Source: Poa pratensis
Taxonomy: Eukaryota; Streptophyta; Magnoliopsida; Poales; Poaceae
Assembly (NCBI GenBank): GCA_947311845.1
Contig: CAMZMU010000107.1
Coordinates: 41,607,172 to 41,671,171 of the forward strand
Length of the DNA stretch: 64,000 bases
Reading direction: 5' to 3'
The notes beneath the pieces were generated by a model, which did no database searches, was not told the origin of the DNA, and saw nothing but the letters and a program-made list of their open reading frames with translations. A program made the position numbers and the translations under genes. Positions 55,021 through 64,000 of this stretch are shown here, piece after piece (positions within the stretch are counted from its first letter, which is position 1; each line of letters starts with the position of its first letter).

Positions 55021-58000
55021 ATGCCGATGCAGTTCCTCTCGCTCCCCACCGCCTCCACCCCCACTTCCCACCTCCTCCCGCCCAAGCCCTTCTTCAAGCC
55101 CCTCGCATCCGCCTCCTCCTTCCGCCGCCCCTCGCAGCCCCCGCCGCCGCCCCCCAAGCCCGCCCCTCCTCCACCACCCCCTCCGCCTCCCCCTCCTCTC
55201 CCCAACCCCCTCGCCTCCAAGCTCTGGCTCTCCAGCAAGCTCTCCCCGCCCCCACCTCCCCCTCCTCCCCAAACACCACACCACACCCCTCCGCCGCCGC
55301 CGCTGCAAGAACCAGAGCCGGAGGCGCCGCCACAGGAGGACGCGGAGGACGGCGAAAACGAAGACGAGGAGGATTTCCGGCAGAAAGGCAAGGTCTTTGT
55401 GGGCAACCTGCCGCTGCGGGCGCGAAAGGCCGAGGTGGCCGAGTTCTTCCGCCAGTTCGGCGCCCTCGACAAGGTGGAGCTCGTGCGCGCCCACGACGAC
55501 CCCGAGCGCAACGCCGGCTTCTGCTTCCTCTACTACGCCGAGGACGCCGGTGCGGACGCCGCTGCCGAGGTCGACGGGGTGGACTTCCGGGGCAGGTCGC
55601 TCACGGTGCGGCTGGACGACGGGAGGCGGGGGAGGGCCAGGGCGGAGGACCGCGCGCGCTGGGTGGAGCACGGCGGCCCGAGGCGGGAGCAGGCCTCGCC
55701 GTGGCACCGGGGCAGGGACGAGGCGTGCCGGGAGTTCCGCGCCGTGGTGGAGTCCCGGCTCGAGGACTGGCAGGCCGTCGTCTCCGCGTTCGAGAGGATC
55801 CCCAAGGTGCCGGCTTTCTCGTACATTATCATCTTAACATGTGGTATCGTCTTAAGAATGGGCGATAGGGTATCGAATTGTTTCACCAGGATGCCAGTTA
55901 CACAATGATGATACAAGTATGGTCTAGTTGTCCTTTTAACGAGAGATCATCTGTACCTGCACACAACGCAACTTCACCTCATGCAGATTCTTATTAGCCT
56001 CTCCCATTTACATTGATGTCATGGGCAATTTCAGTGGAAACCGTTAAAAGGGTTTAATGGGAATTCAAATTAAGAAATCTTTGACTAGTTGACTGTCGAT
56101 ACATTGACTGCTCCACAAGGCATTATTCATTAACATGAACAACTGTTGTCACATCTGTCTCTGTTATGGTGGATACAGATTCTTCTAGTCTCTTTGAAAA
56201 TCTGCATAGTGATATTCATGTATTCACAATCTTCAGTGGAAGTTGTGCAGCTACTTTACTTTGACACGCAGCGCTGTATAAGGAAAGAATGTTGGTCTAA
56301 TTGATGCTCACGTAGACCGAGGCTTAGCCCGGTGGCAGGAGACATGCTGATATGTCCCAGCCCGCCCGAGTTCGAGCTTCTGTGCTCGCACTCGGTGCGT
56401 ATGCACAATCACTACTATCAAAAACAGCGCTGCTGGTTTCTTCCCAGTACGGCCGCTCATTTTTAATTGATGCTCACTGATTTTTTCTTTGGATGTACAA
56501 TAGAATATTGTGATATTCTCATTGTGATTTGAATTCTCTCTTGATGTAATTCATTTGTAATCTTTGCTTTTTATTGTTTCAGCCATCAAGGAGAGAATTC
56601 GGTTTGATGATTGTGTATTATGCAAAGCGGGGTGATAAGCATCATGCTCGTGCAACCTTTGAGAGCATGAGAGCAAGAGGAATAGAACCCAATGCCTTTG
56701 TCTTCACAAGGTAGGTGCATTACATTGTTTGGTTTTTTCTTTCCCATGACGCAGACTAATGTATTATAAAACAGAAGACAGAGGGCCTGTGCAAACATTT
56801 TTATGAAATAAAAAAACTACAAAACCTATTACATATGTTTGATCATGGAAAATGTTTCTGCATGATACAAGGTAGTCTTTGTGATTGCTTCACGTTGCTG
56901 GTTTGTCCCCTGCATTAAATTTAATTCATTTCATGCAGCCTTGTTCACGCTTATGCAGTTGCTAGAGATATGCGCGGGGCACTGTCATGCGTTGAAGAAA
57001 TGAAAGCTGAGGGCATTGAGTTGACAATTGTTACCTACAGTATCCTTATTGCAGGATTTGGCAAAATTAATGATGCTCAGTGAGTATGCCCCTCTCCCAG
57101 TCAAATCAAGTGCCAAACCATTCTCAATGTGCTTCATTTAGAGTTTCTGATCTAGCTGTAAATTATGTTCTCAGTATTCTATCCTTGTCGCTATGTTCAG
57201 TATTTTTTGATCTACCTTTGACAGCCCATTTGTATTTGATGAATTCAGATATTTGCTTTGTGCACCAGGTCGCTTTACCTTTCCATGTTTAGTATTTCTC
57301 ACCCCATGGCCCTTAACTTTTTCTAATATCTTTTATCTTGCTTTGGAAGATCTGCCGACAACTTGTTTAAAGAGGCAAAAACCAACCTGGGAGATCTCAA
57401 CGGGATCATATATAGCAACATTATACATGCTCACTGGTTAGTCTTACTTTATTACCAGATTCATGAGCCTCTTCAACATTGAAAAGTAACACTATCATAT
57501 GGAAATGCTTATGGTGGCGTTACCTAGGGCAATCTAGTCATGTCAGCTTTTACTTATGCAGTGTCGATTTAGCACTCAAATGTATGTACTTTCTGCAGCC
57601 AGTCTGGCAATATGGACCGAGCTGAAGAGCTGGTTCGCGAAATGGAAGAGGATGGAATAGATGCTCCCATAGATGCATATCATAGTATGATGCATGGATA
57701 CACTATTATTCAGGATGAGAAGAAATGCTTAATTGTGTTTGAAAGGCTGAAGGTAAAGTGGGAAATGTGGTGAAGGCTAATTAAGCTGGTTGGCATTCTT
57801 ACATTATAATACATAGGAAAACATTTGTCTTTTTTCATCTGGTTACTCTTTTGATTTGCAGGAATGCTGCTTTACACCATCAATAATTTCTTATGGGTGC
57901 CTTATCAATTTGTATGTAAAGGTAAAATTCTAACCATGTCATTATAATTTTGTTCTTTTTCACACGGGTCGCTGCCTGAAAGCCTTGCAGAATAGCCTTT

Positions 58001-60441
58001 ACTATCTTTTCCTTTTTTGTCAAAGGTGTAAAATAAGCTGATTTAGGGTTCTTTTCTTCTGCTTTCTGGTGCATTTTGTTCTTTGTGCTAGCATCTGGCC
58101 ATTTTAACGGAAGAAGATTGCTTATATAAGATATTTGAAGTGTAACTGTTGTTTGGTTAATGTGCAAATGATGTTATCTGAGGAACTGTCCCATCTTGGA
58201 GCCATAAAGTTGATAAAGCTATTCTAAGCTTGATAATTGTTGATGAACTTATGTTCTTCATAATGTATCTCCTACTTCCAGTATTCCCTAATATACTCAC
58301 AAATCATAGTTGCAAGAGGAAAAGAAACAACAGGGCTGCAGTAAAAAAAGAAAAAAATAGCCCTGCCGCTCAGACCAACAATACAAATTGTGTATTTATG
58401 CATCATTTTTCTGCATGTTGCATTATGTGAATGACAATCGCTGATGCTGCTTTGGTACGCTGTCTCACAGATTGGTAAAGTCGCTAAAGCCATAGCTATT
58501 AGCAAAGAAATGGAGTCATATGGCATCAAGCATAACAACAAAACTTACTCTATGCTGATCAGTGGATTTATCCATTTACATGACTACACAAATGCTTTCA
58601 GTATTTGAGGAAATGGTAAAATCTGGTCTTAAGCCTGACCGTGCCATATACAATTTGCTGATAGAAGCATTTTGTAAGATGGGAAATATGGATGAGCTAT
58701 TCGCATTCTGGAAAAGATGCAGAAGGAACGAATGCAACCATCAAATAGAGCATTTAGGCCTATCATAGAGGGCTATGCGGTTGCAGGGGATATGAAAAGG
58801 GCTCTGGATATTCTTGATCTGATGCGACGAAGTGGTTGCGCTCCCACTGTAATGACTTACAATGCTCTTATCCATGGGCTAATTAGAAAGAACCAGGTAT
58901 TTTCTTCAAACACATACTAGCTCCTCAAACTAAACCGTGAAATGTTGTCATTTTCATTTATCTATGTCTTTGTAGGTTGAGAGGGCTGTTTCTGTCCTTA
59001 ACAAGATGTCCATTGCTGGTATTACACCGAATGAACATACATACACAATCATTATGAGAGGCTATGCTTCTAATGGAGATATTGGAAAGGCCTTTGAGTA
59101 TTTCACAAAAATCAAAGAGGGTGGTCTAAAACTTGATGTCTACATTTACGAGACACTGCTAAGGGCCTGTTGCAAATCAGGGAGAATGCAGAGTGCTTTA
59201 GCAGTCACCCGCGAGATGAGCTCTCAGAAGATTACCAGGAATACATTTGTATATAATATTTTGATTGATGGGTAGGTACTCTAGAAAGCTCTTTAACCAG
59301 TTCCATTAACTTATTCTTCTTAAGTTCTGCTAGGTCATTATTTAGCTGTCTAGTTACTAATTAGTTCATTACTCAGAGAAGCCTGTATTCATTTCTTGAC
59401 CAGTGGAGTGTATAGAACTATTTAGCCAACTGCAAACGCAGAAAGATGAAGAAACTATCATGATAGTTCTTTACTTAATTAGTTCTACACTATTTTGGCA
59501 GTTCATGCTACAAATATTATGGTTTATTCCATTAATATACTAAAATTTCCTTTTGCTTGTCTAATCACTGATCTTTTGTCTAGGTGGGCTCGGAGGGGAG
59601 ATGTTTGGGAGGCAGCAGACTTAATGAAGCAAATGAAAGAAGATGGAGTCCCTCCTAACATTCATACATATACCTCCTATATAAATGCATGCTGCAAAGC
59701 AGGAGACATGCAGGTATGAAAACTTTGCATTACTTATTTAATTTGTAGCTTATTGTGACTGCATGCTGGAGACAAACTGACAAGGATAGTACAATTCCAT
59801 CTAATAATCATGAGTGCACATTTTCTAGCACAATGAACTTTATCCTGCATTCATTTTTTATAATTTGAAATTTATAATACAAGTATTTCTCTTGGGTCCT
59901 TGTTTGCACACTGTCCGTTGATTTATCTCAATTATATGTTTTTTGCAGAGGGCACAAAAGGTGATAGAAGAAATGGCAGATGTCGGGTTGAAACCTAATC
60001 TCAAGACTTATACTACCTTGATTAAAGGTTGGGCAAGGGCATCTCTTCCAGACAGAGCATTGAAATGTTTTGAAGAGATGAAACTGGCGGGGCTGAAGCC
60101 TGATGAGGCTGCTTATCATTGTTTGGTGACTTCACTCCTCTCAAGGGCAAGTGTAATGGAGGGAGGCACATACACAGGAATCTTGAGTGTTTGTAGAGAA
60201 ATGTTTGAGAATGATTTGACTGTTGATATGCGCACTGCTGTTCACTGGTCGAGATGGCTTCACAAGATCGAGAGGACGGGAGGGGCACTAACAGAAGCAC
60301 TTCAAAGAATATTTCCTCCTGATTGGAATTCATTAGAAGTTCTAGGAGAGGTTTCTGATTCTGTAAACTCTGGATTCAGATTACTCCAGTGATTCTGATT
60401 TGAGCGATGGTGACGAGAATCAAGATGGTGATGACAACTGA
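55021..60441 (+). CDS. PPR4: PPR4: chloroplast RRM plus pentatricopeptide-repeat RNA-binding protein
   Basis: Maize PPR4 is a chloroplast protein needed for trans-splicing of rps12 intron 1; the pairing of an N-terminal RRM with a P-class PPR tract is its hallmark. Ten exons fit: 55021-55806, 56583-56710, 56939-57079, 57350-57436, 57599-57752, 57862-57921, 58471-58896, 58976-59271, 59584-59713 and 59949-60441, about 900 residues. The start MPMQFLSLPTASTPT looks like a transit peptide. Poly-Pro and acidic tracts follow, then an RRM near residues 123-200 (RNP2 VFVGNL, RNP1 NAGFCFLYY). PPR motifs run from exon 2 to exon 10 (for example EMKAEGIELTIVTYSILIAG, PNIHTYTSYINACCKAGDMQ). Frame breaks occur near 58600 (2 bases lost or 1 gained), near 58693 (GATGAGC where GATCGAGC is expected) and near 60380 in the acidic tail. 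Exons and splice sites are otherwise intact. Confidence 0.94.
56312..56463 (+). mobile_element. Au-like SINE in PPR4 intron 1, 14-bp TSD
   Basis: TAATTGATGCTCAC lies at 56298-56311 and again at 56464-56477. The insert has a Pol III box A-like GCTTAGCCCGGTGG, a box B-like GAGTTCGAGCTTC, and ends in a short T run (CTCATTTT), as Au SINEs of grasses do rather than in poly-A. Same strand as PPR4. Confidence 0.85.
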
Positions 60442-61254
60442 CAACCTGTAATTACTTTCAACGTTAGTCACCCCCACGCTGTTTTCGTGTGAGCTGTGCC
60501 GACTTGACACAACAAGGTATGTTGTATGCTTGCATTAAATTTGGCACCACCTTTTGCTGATACTACTAATTACACAGACAGTATGTTTATATTTGCATCA
60601 ATAACTGATTGTCTGTAAATTGTGAAGGAGTTGATAAGAAAAGAAGTTTTGCAACGGTTTAGTCATTGCTTAATGGTAGTTTCTGAAAGCAGTGTTCTAG
60701 AGTTACTGATACCCTTTTGTTTGAAATGACAGTGCCGTTGAACAAACCCTACTGCCGCATTACAGATCGGCAGTTTGTGGACGATCTGAAAGTAGGGCTT
60801 GGAATCTTGCAGTGCAGTAAGCACGAGCTGTCTGGCTTCTGCTGCATTTCTTCGAGAGCTGCAGACAGTCAGTAACATTTCTACTAGGGCTGAGGGCCGA
60901 GGCTCTCGTTGCAAGTTCGCGACAGATGAAGCTTACTCAGTTATTTGTGTTCCTGTACATAACAAAACGACTGCCATACGTAAATATTCTTGAGGTATGA
61001 GCAGTTCATTTTTGTTATGCTATTCCTCACTAGAGTCCAACTCGTTTATTTTCGTAAATCAGTACATTTGCATAAATGCAGATATCTTTAGTGCATTGCC
61101 ACCCATCACCAATTTCTGCCTTGCTTTTTAATACAGCCACTTAACCACCATTAGCCACCCATGACAAAGCCTGGGCTCTCACTTTACAACGTCCACATGT
61201 TAGGAGTAGGACACGAGGGTTTATAGGCCCATGATTATTTCTGAGTTCTGACAG
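60442..61254. other. PPR4 3' flank
   Basis: Presumably contains the PPR4 3'UTR. No other gene or repeat is supported. Confidence 0.4.
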
Positions 61255-61264
61255 GTTTCATAGG

Positions 61265-61369
61265 CATATGGTTGAATACCACGCTTTGATGGGCATTTAG
61301 TAAAGCATTTCAGAGCAGGCCTATGGTTGAATGCCACTTGGATGTGCATTTAGTAAAGGATTTCATAGC
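61265..61369. repeat. Two tandem ~55-bp units
   Basis: TATGGTTGAATACCACG then GCATTTAGTAAAGCATTTC, followed by TATGGTTGAATGCCACTTG then GCATTTAGTAAAGGATTTC. A further trace (AGCTGAATGCCACACAA) lies at 61453. Confidence 0.75.
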
Positions 61370-61726
61370 ACATGACTCTTAGCTGGTGTAGGGCAGCACA
61401 GTATGTCCACAAGGGTTTTGTAACCTCAGACCATGAGTGCCGCGGGCAGCATAGCTGAATGCCACACAAAACAACTGTGGTGTAGTGCTCGTCAAAGGTG
61501 AACTAATATTGAACATTTGACAACATGTCGTGGAACGAAGGTTCTCTTTGTCCCCATGAGGCCATGATATGGTATTAAAAAATAAAGTAAATAGGAGCAC
61601 ATTTTGCTGCCTCGTAGATGTCTACATCATTGCGGTTTTTTGGGCAGATTTGGTGGAGGAATTCCCTCCTCTTCGAGGTGAAGTACAAATGCCCAATCAA
61701 GCACTAGATGATGACTGTTTTCCCAT

Positions 61727-61858
61727 TTAAGATTTGACATCTTCTGGTACAGCAGCTCCAATCAGACGAGCCTTAAACTTGACACAGCCCAACTCGATAT
61801 CACTTGGAAATGCACGCCTGCTGTCCATGCTGGGAGCTTTACTAGTCAGGATGAATGC
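61727..61858 (-). pseudogene. Possible orphan terminal exon
   Basis: On the minus strand a good acceptor (CCGTCTTGTGCAG) is followed by 43 open codons (AFILTSKAPSMDSRRAFPSD, then IELGCVKFKARLIGAAVPED) and TAA at 61727. The composition looks protein-like, but I do not recognise it and find no upstream exons in this window. It may be a gene fragment or a chance frame. Confidence 0.25.
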
Positions 61859-63058
61859 CTGCACAAGACGGCATTAATACAGTGCTTACAAGCTCGGGTT
61901 CGTGTGCTGAGTATAACTGCAGACTCTTAGCTGGCCGTATCTTTCATTGAATCAAGAGTTGGCTCCCTCCATACTCCCCATTCAAGTCCTGCCCACAAGA
62001 TAAAACAGTGCTCATTTATGCCCGTTATTTAAGTTGGTTAGCTGCGTTGCCCCCCTTCTCCATTCATACGCTCCATTAATTCTTGCTAGCAAACCTTGAT
62101 TGTAGCTGCAGTATTTCTCTTGTTATCAATGTGTGGCTTAATGAACTTTGGATACTACTGTACTCCTACATGATTTCTTCATCTTACACATTTTTTTTTT
62201 GGCATTGCAGCCTCTGCTTTAGTGCTTTGTGACTGTCTAGTTTGATGAAGTTCTTGCATGTGGGCTCCAGCTAAAGCCTATGGGTGGAAGTGGGAAGGGA
62301 ATTAGAAATATCTTTGTTCATACATACAGGAGTAACTGGAAATGGCACCACAGGTGGGCAAGGATCCAAATCTCCTTGTGTTCCCTTTGGAAATAGATTT
62401 TTGGAACCTCTTGGTAGTGGGATTGTAACTGCTTTAAAAGGTAGCCATAATGGCAGCTATCTTGATGCTATCTCAGCAGATGCAAGCTGTAAAGATCTTA
62501 GTACTACTAAATGAAATAGATACATGTCTTCTTATATTTTATTATATTCTGAATTTGAAGTTCAGGTAAAGGGTGTGAAGGGACCATGAACTTTGGCATG
62601 ACTTAGCTGTTCAATAATTAACTTTGCAGTAAATATTTTTGAGAGATCAGAAAAGGACAAGCCAATAAATAATGTGTACATCTCTGATTCATTCTGTTCT
62701 GAGCCAACTACTCCCCACAGTGCCACTAATTTGAGAAAAGACAAACAGAAACTTTAAACCTGATTTAAAGAGAAGAAGTTAATAAATTATTTATTAACTA
62801 CATTTTGTGATGTTTGTTCTATGTTCTCTTATAGTGTCAACTGTACCTTTGCCGATATTTCCATTCTTTGCCCTTATTTAACTGAAGGAAAAACCTGGTT
62901 CGGTATGTTTCTCTGATTTTAATTATAGTTTTCAATCCACTGTTTCATACTTTTATTCACTTGTTTGGTTAGTTACAGAAGAGCAGCTAGGAAATGTATT
63001 TAAAGTTCTAAATCAAGTCCGGCGAGACAAGCAAATAAGCTAACATTGAAGTCGTTAG
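61859..63058. other. Gene-free stretch before the GIR-like gene
   Basis: A 76-codon frame at 62284-62514 is open but resembles nothing known and lacks a codon-bias signal I can trust. Otherwise AT-rich with no repeat structure. Confidence 0.35.
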
Positions 63059-63105
63059 ATGTTGATGCATTCAAGTGGCCCCTCTTCCTCCCCAGGGCAC
63101 GGCAC

Positions 63106-63113
63106 TATATATA
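63106..63113 (+). promoter_or_regulatory. TATA box of the GIR-like gene
   Basis: GGCACTATATATAGCAGG gives a strong TATA box. Transcription would start near 63135-63140, after the upstream in-frame ATG at 63059 and before the ATG at 63209, which decides the start codon. Confidence 0.8.
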
Positions 63114-63208
63114 GCAGGTTGCACCGTTCTACCGCAGCAGAAACACAAGCACAGTACCCTCCCCTGAAGCCTACCTATAGAGCTATAGGTTGCACCAGGA
63201 GCTGGTCC

Positions 63209-63460
63209 ATGGCGAGTATGGTGGAGTCGCCAGCAAGCTCCTGCGTGTCGTCTGACGCGGAGGAGGAGGCGGCCGTGGCGTTGGCGAAGTCGATGGTGGT
63301 GGCGGGGTGCCCGCGGTGCCTCATGTACGTGATGCTGTCGGAGACGAAGGAGCAGCCCCGGTGTCCCCGCTGCAAGAGCCTCGTCCTGCTGCACTTCCTC
63401 CCTGGCGCCGCCGCCGCGGACGCCGACACCGACAGAAGCAGGCAGGGCAGCAAGAGCTAG
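63209..63460 (+). CDS. GIR1/GIR2-like short zinc-ribbon protein (GL2-interacting-repressor family)
   Basis: An intronless gene of 83 residues. The core VVAGCPRCLMYVMLSETKEQ, followed by RCPRCKSLVLLHFL, has the paired CxxC motifs (Cys 34/37 and 52/55) and the conserved LMYVMLS and KS.VLL.FL segments of plant GIR proteins, which act as transcriptional co-repressor adaptors (Arabidopsis GIR1 works with GL2 in root hair control). The N-terminus (MASMVESPASSCVSSDAEEE) is acidic. The LxLxL EAR motif typical of GIR1 is not evident here, so repression through TOPLESS is not assured. The C-terminus is Ala/Asp/Ser-rich. The frame extends upstream to 63059, but the TATA box at 63106 places transcription start after that ATG. 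The family call is from the core motif; the role is inferred. Confidence 0.85.
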   Translation: MASMVESPASSCVSSDAEEEAAVALAKSMVVAGCPRCLMYVMLSETKEQPRCPRCKSLVLLHFLPGAAAADADTDRSRQGSKS

Positions 63461-63741
63461 CACGCCGACGGCAACAGCAGCGGTCCTTAATTTCCTGCTG
63501 CTCTTCCATGTTTTCACGCGTGTATTTTGACCACAAGGTCTACCGGTCGATCACGTTTTGTCAAAACAGGAAAGTTCTTTACGTGTTTTGCTACCAAATC
63601 ATCTTCGGTTCCTAATGCGATGTTAGTTCACACATGTTGATCAGTTTGTGGAGAACTCTGTTTTCTGTCTATTCCTGAACCTTGTTCTGCATAATTGGTT
63701 TAAGAAGGCCGTTTGCAGTGTAGCGTCTGGCCAAGGGCTCT
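63461..63741 (+). other. GIR-like gene 3' flank
   Basis: Presumed 3'UTR and downstream DNA. No other feature is seen. Confidence 0.4.
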
Positions 63742-63756
63742 TCACGTTCATCCCTT

Positions 63757-63984
63757 TTTTTTTAGAGAGGAGGGGCCTCGTCCCCAATTTTCATTTTATT
63801 CAAACAAACTGATAATACAGAGTACCATAACTCACACCACGCCATCTCCAGGGTACCAACACCCCCTGAAGATGCCAACCTCGGCCTCATAAAGCACAAA
63901 CTACCACCACCAGCACCAAAAATAACAGCCCTAGCTACTAGAAGTTTCTCCTTACAAACAGAAGTTTCTCGCTGAACAGCTAGC
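63757..63984 (-). mobile_element. Retroposon insertion, 15-bp TSD, minus strand
   Basis: TCACGTTCATCCCTT lies at 63742-63756 and again at 63985-63999. A T run follows the first copy (about 63757-63763), so the poly-A tail points left and the element is on the minus strand. The 228-base insert has no coding domain and is probably a 5'-truncated LINE tail or a SINE. Confidence 0.9.
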
Positions 63985-64000
63985 TCACGTTCATCCCTTA

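Noticed and set aside
54802..55707. 301-codon open frame on the minus strand opposite PPR4 exon 1
   Set aside because: It is the complement of GC-rich Pro/Arg coding sequence; the plus strand has the RRM and correct splice sites.
56312..56463. tRNA gene in PPR4 intron 1
   Set aside because: Box A/B-like motifs are imperfect and the 152-bp body with TSD and T-run end fits a SINE rather than a tRNA.
62284..62514. 76-codon open frame after PPR4
   Set aside because: No recognisable motif, no promoter or splice evidence; length is within chance for AT-balanced DNA.

Overview
The window is plant nuclear DNA, almost certainly from a Triticeae grass (wheat, barley, rye, Aegilops or a close relative). 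The signs are Stowaway MITEs with CTCCCTCCGT ends, an Au-like SINE, several CACTA elements with palindromic subterminal repeats, hAT, Mutator and PIF/Harbinger elements with clean target-site duplications (TSDs), and grass-type genes with GT-AG introns. A handful of low-copy genes sit in a mass of transposable elements (TEs).

Layout. 1-16 kb holds no gene. It carries four near-complete Stowaway MITEs and one truncated end, two fold-back elements, a 2.46 kb CACTA element (8296-10759) with an 83-bp tandem array and a degraded ORF, a hAT element (11230-12084) and an LTR remnant. 16-27.5 kb is a gene island: an AT-hook/PPC (AHL) gene on +, then on - a thioredoxin-type glutathione peroxidase (GPX) gene and an intronless four-C2 MCTP gene with a probable 5'UTR intron. 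Two ~0.9 kb poly-A retroposons with perfect TSDs lie around or inside the GPX gene. 27.5-45 kb is TE territory: a 480-bp Mutator fold-back, a Tip100-like hAT, a PIF/Harbinger element with only its DNA-binding ORF, and an 11.3 kb CACTA element with a TNP2-type transposase and a second TnpA/Ulp1-like gene, both frame-broken.

45-53 kb has a diverged U1 snRNA locus with an intact plant snRNA promoter (USE plus TATA), a small unknown gene broken at a C26 tract, and three copies of a grass DUF1668-type gene (one intact, one with a one-base frameshift, one inverted remnant). 55.0-60.4 kb is PPR4, an RRM-plus-PPR chloroplast RNA-binding protein in ten coding exons. 63.2-63.5 kb is a short GIR-like zinc-ribbon gene with a TATA box. 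A retroposon insertion closes the window.

The cross-cutting observation is that nearly every conserved multi-exon or long gene (AHL, GPX, MCTP, PPR4 three times, DUF1668 copy 2, the small poly-C gene, TNP2) carries isolated 1-2 base frame breaks in otherwise well-conserved coding sequence. These fit net deletions of 1 or 2 bases, some in homopolymers. Consensus errors in the assembly explain this better than independent pseudogenisation of unrelated genes. The genes do not form a pathway; they are an ordinary gene island.
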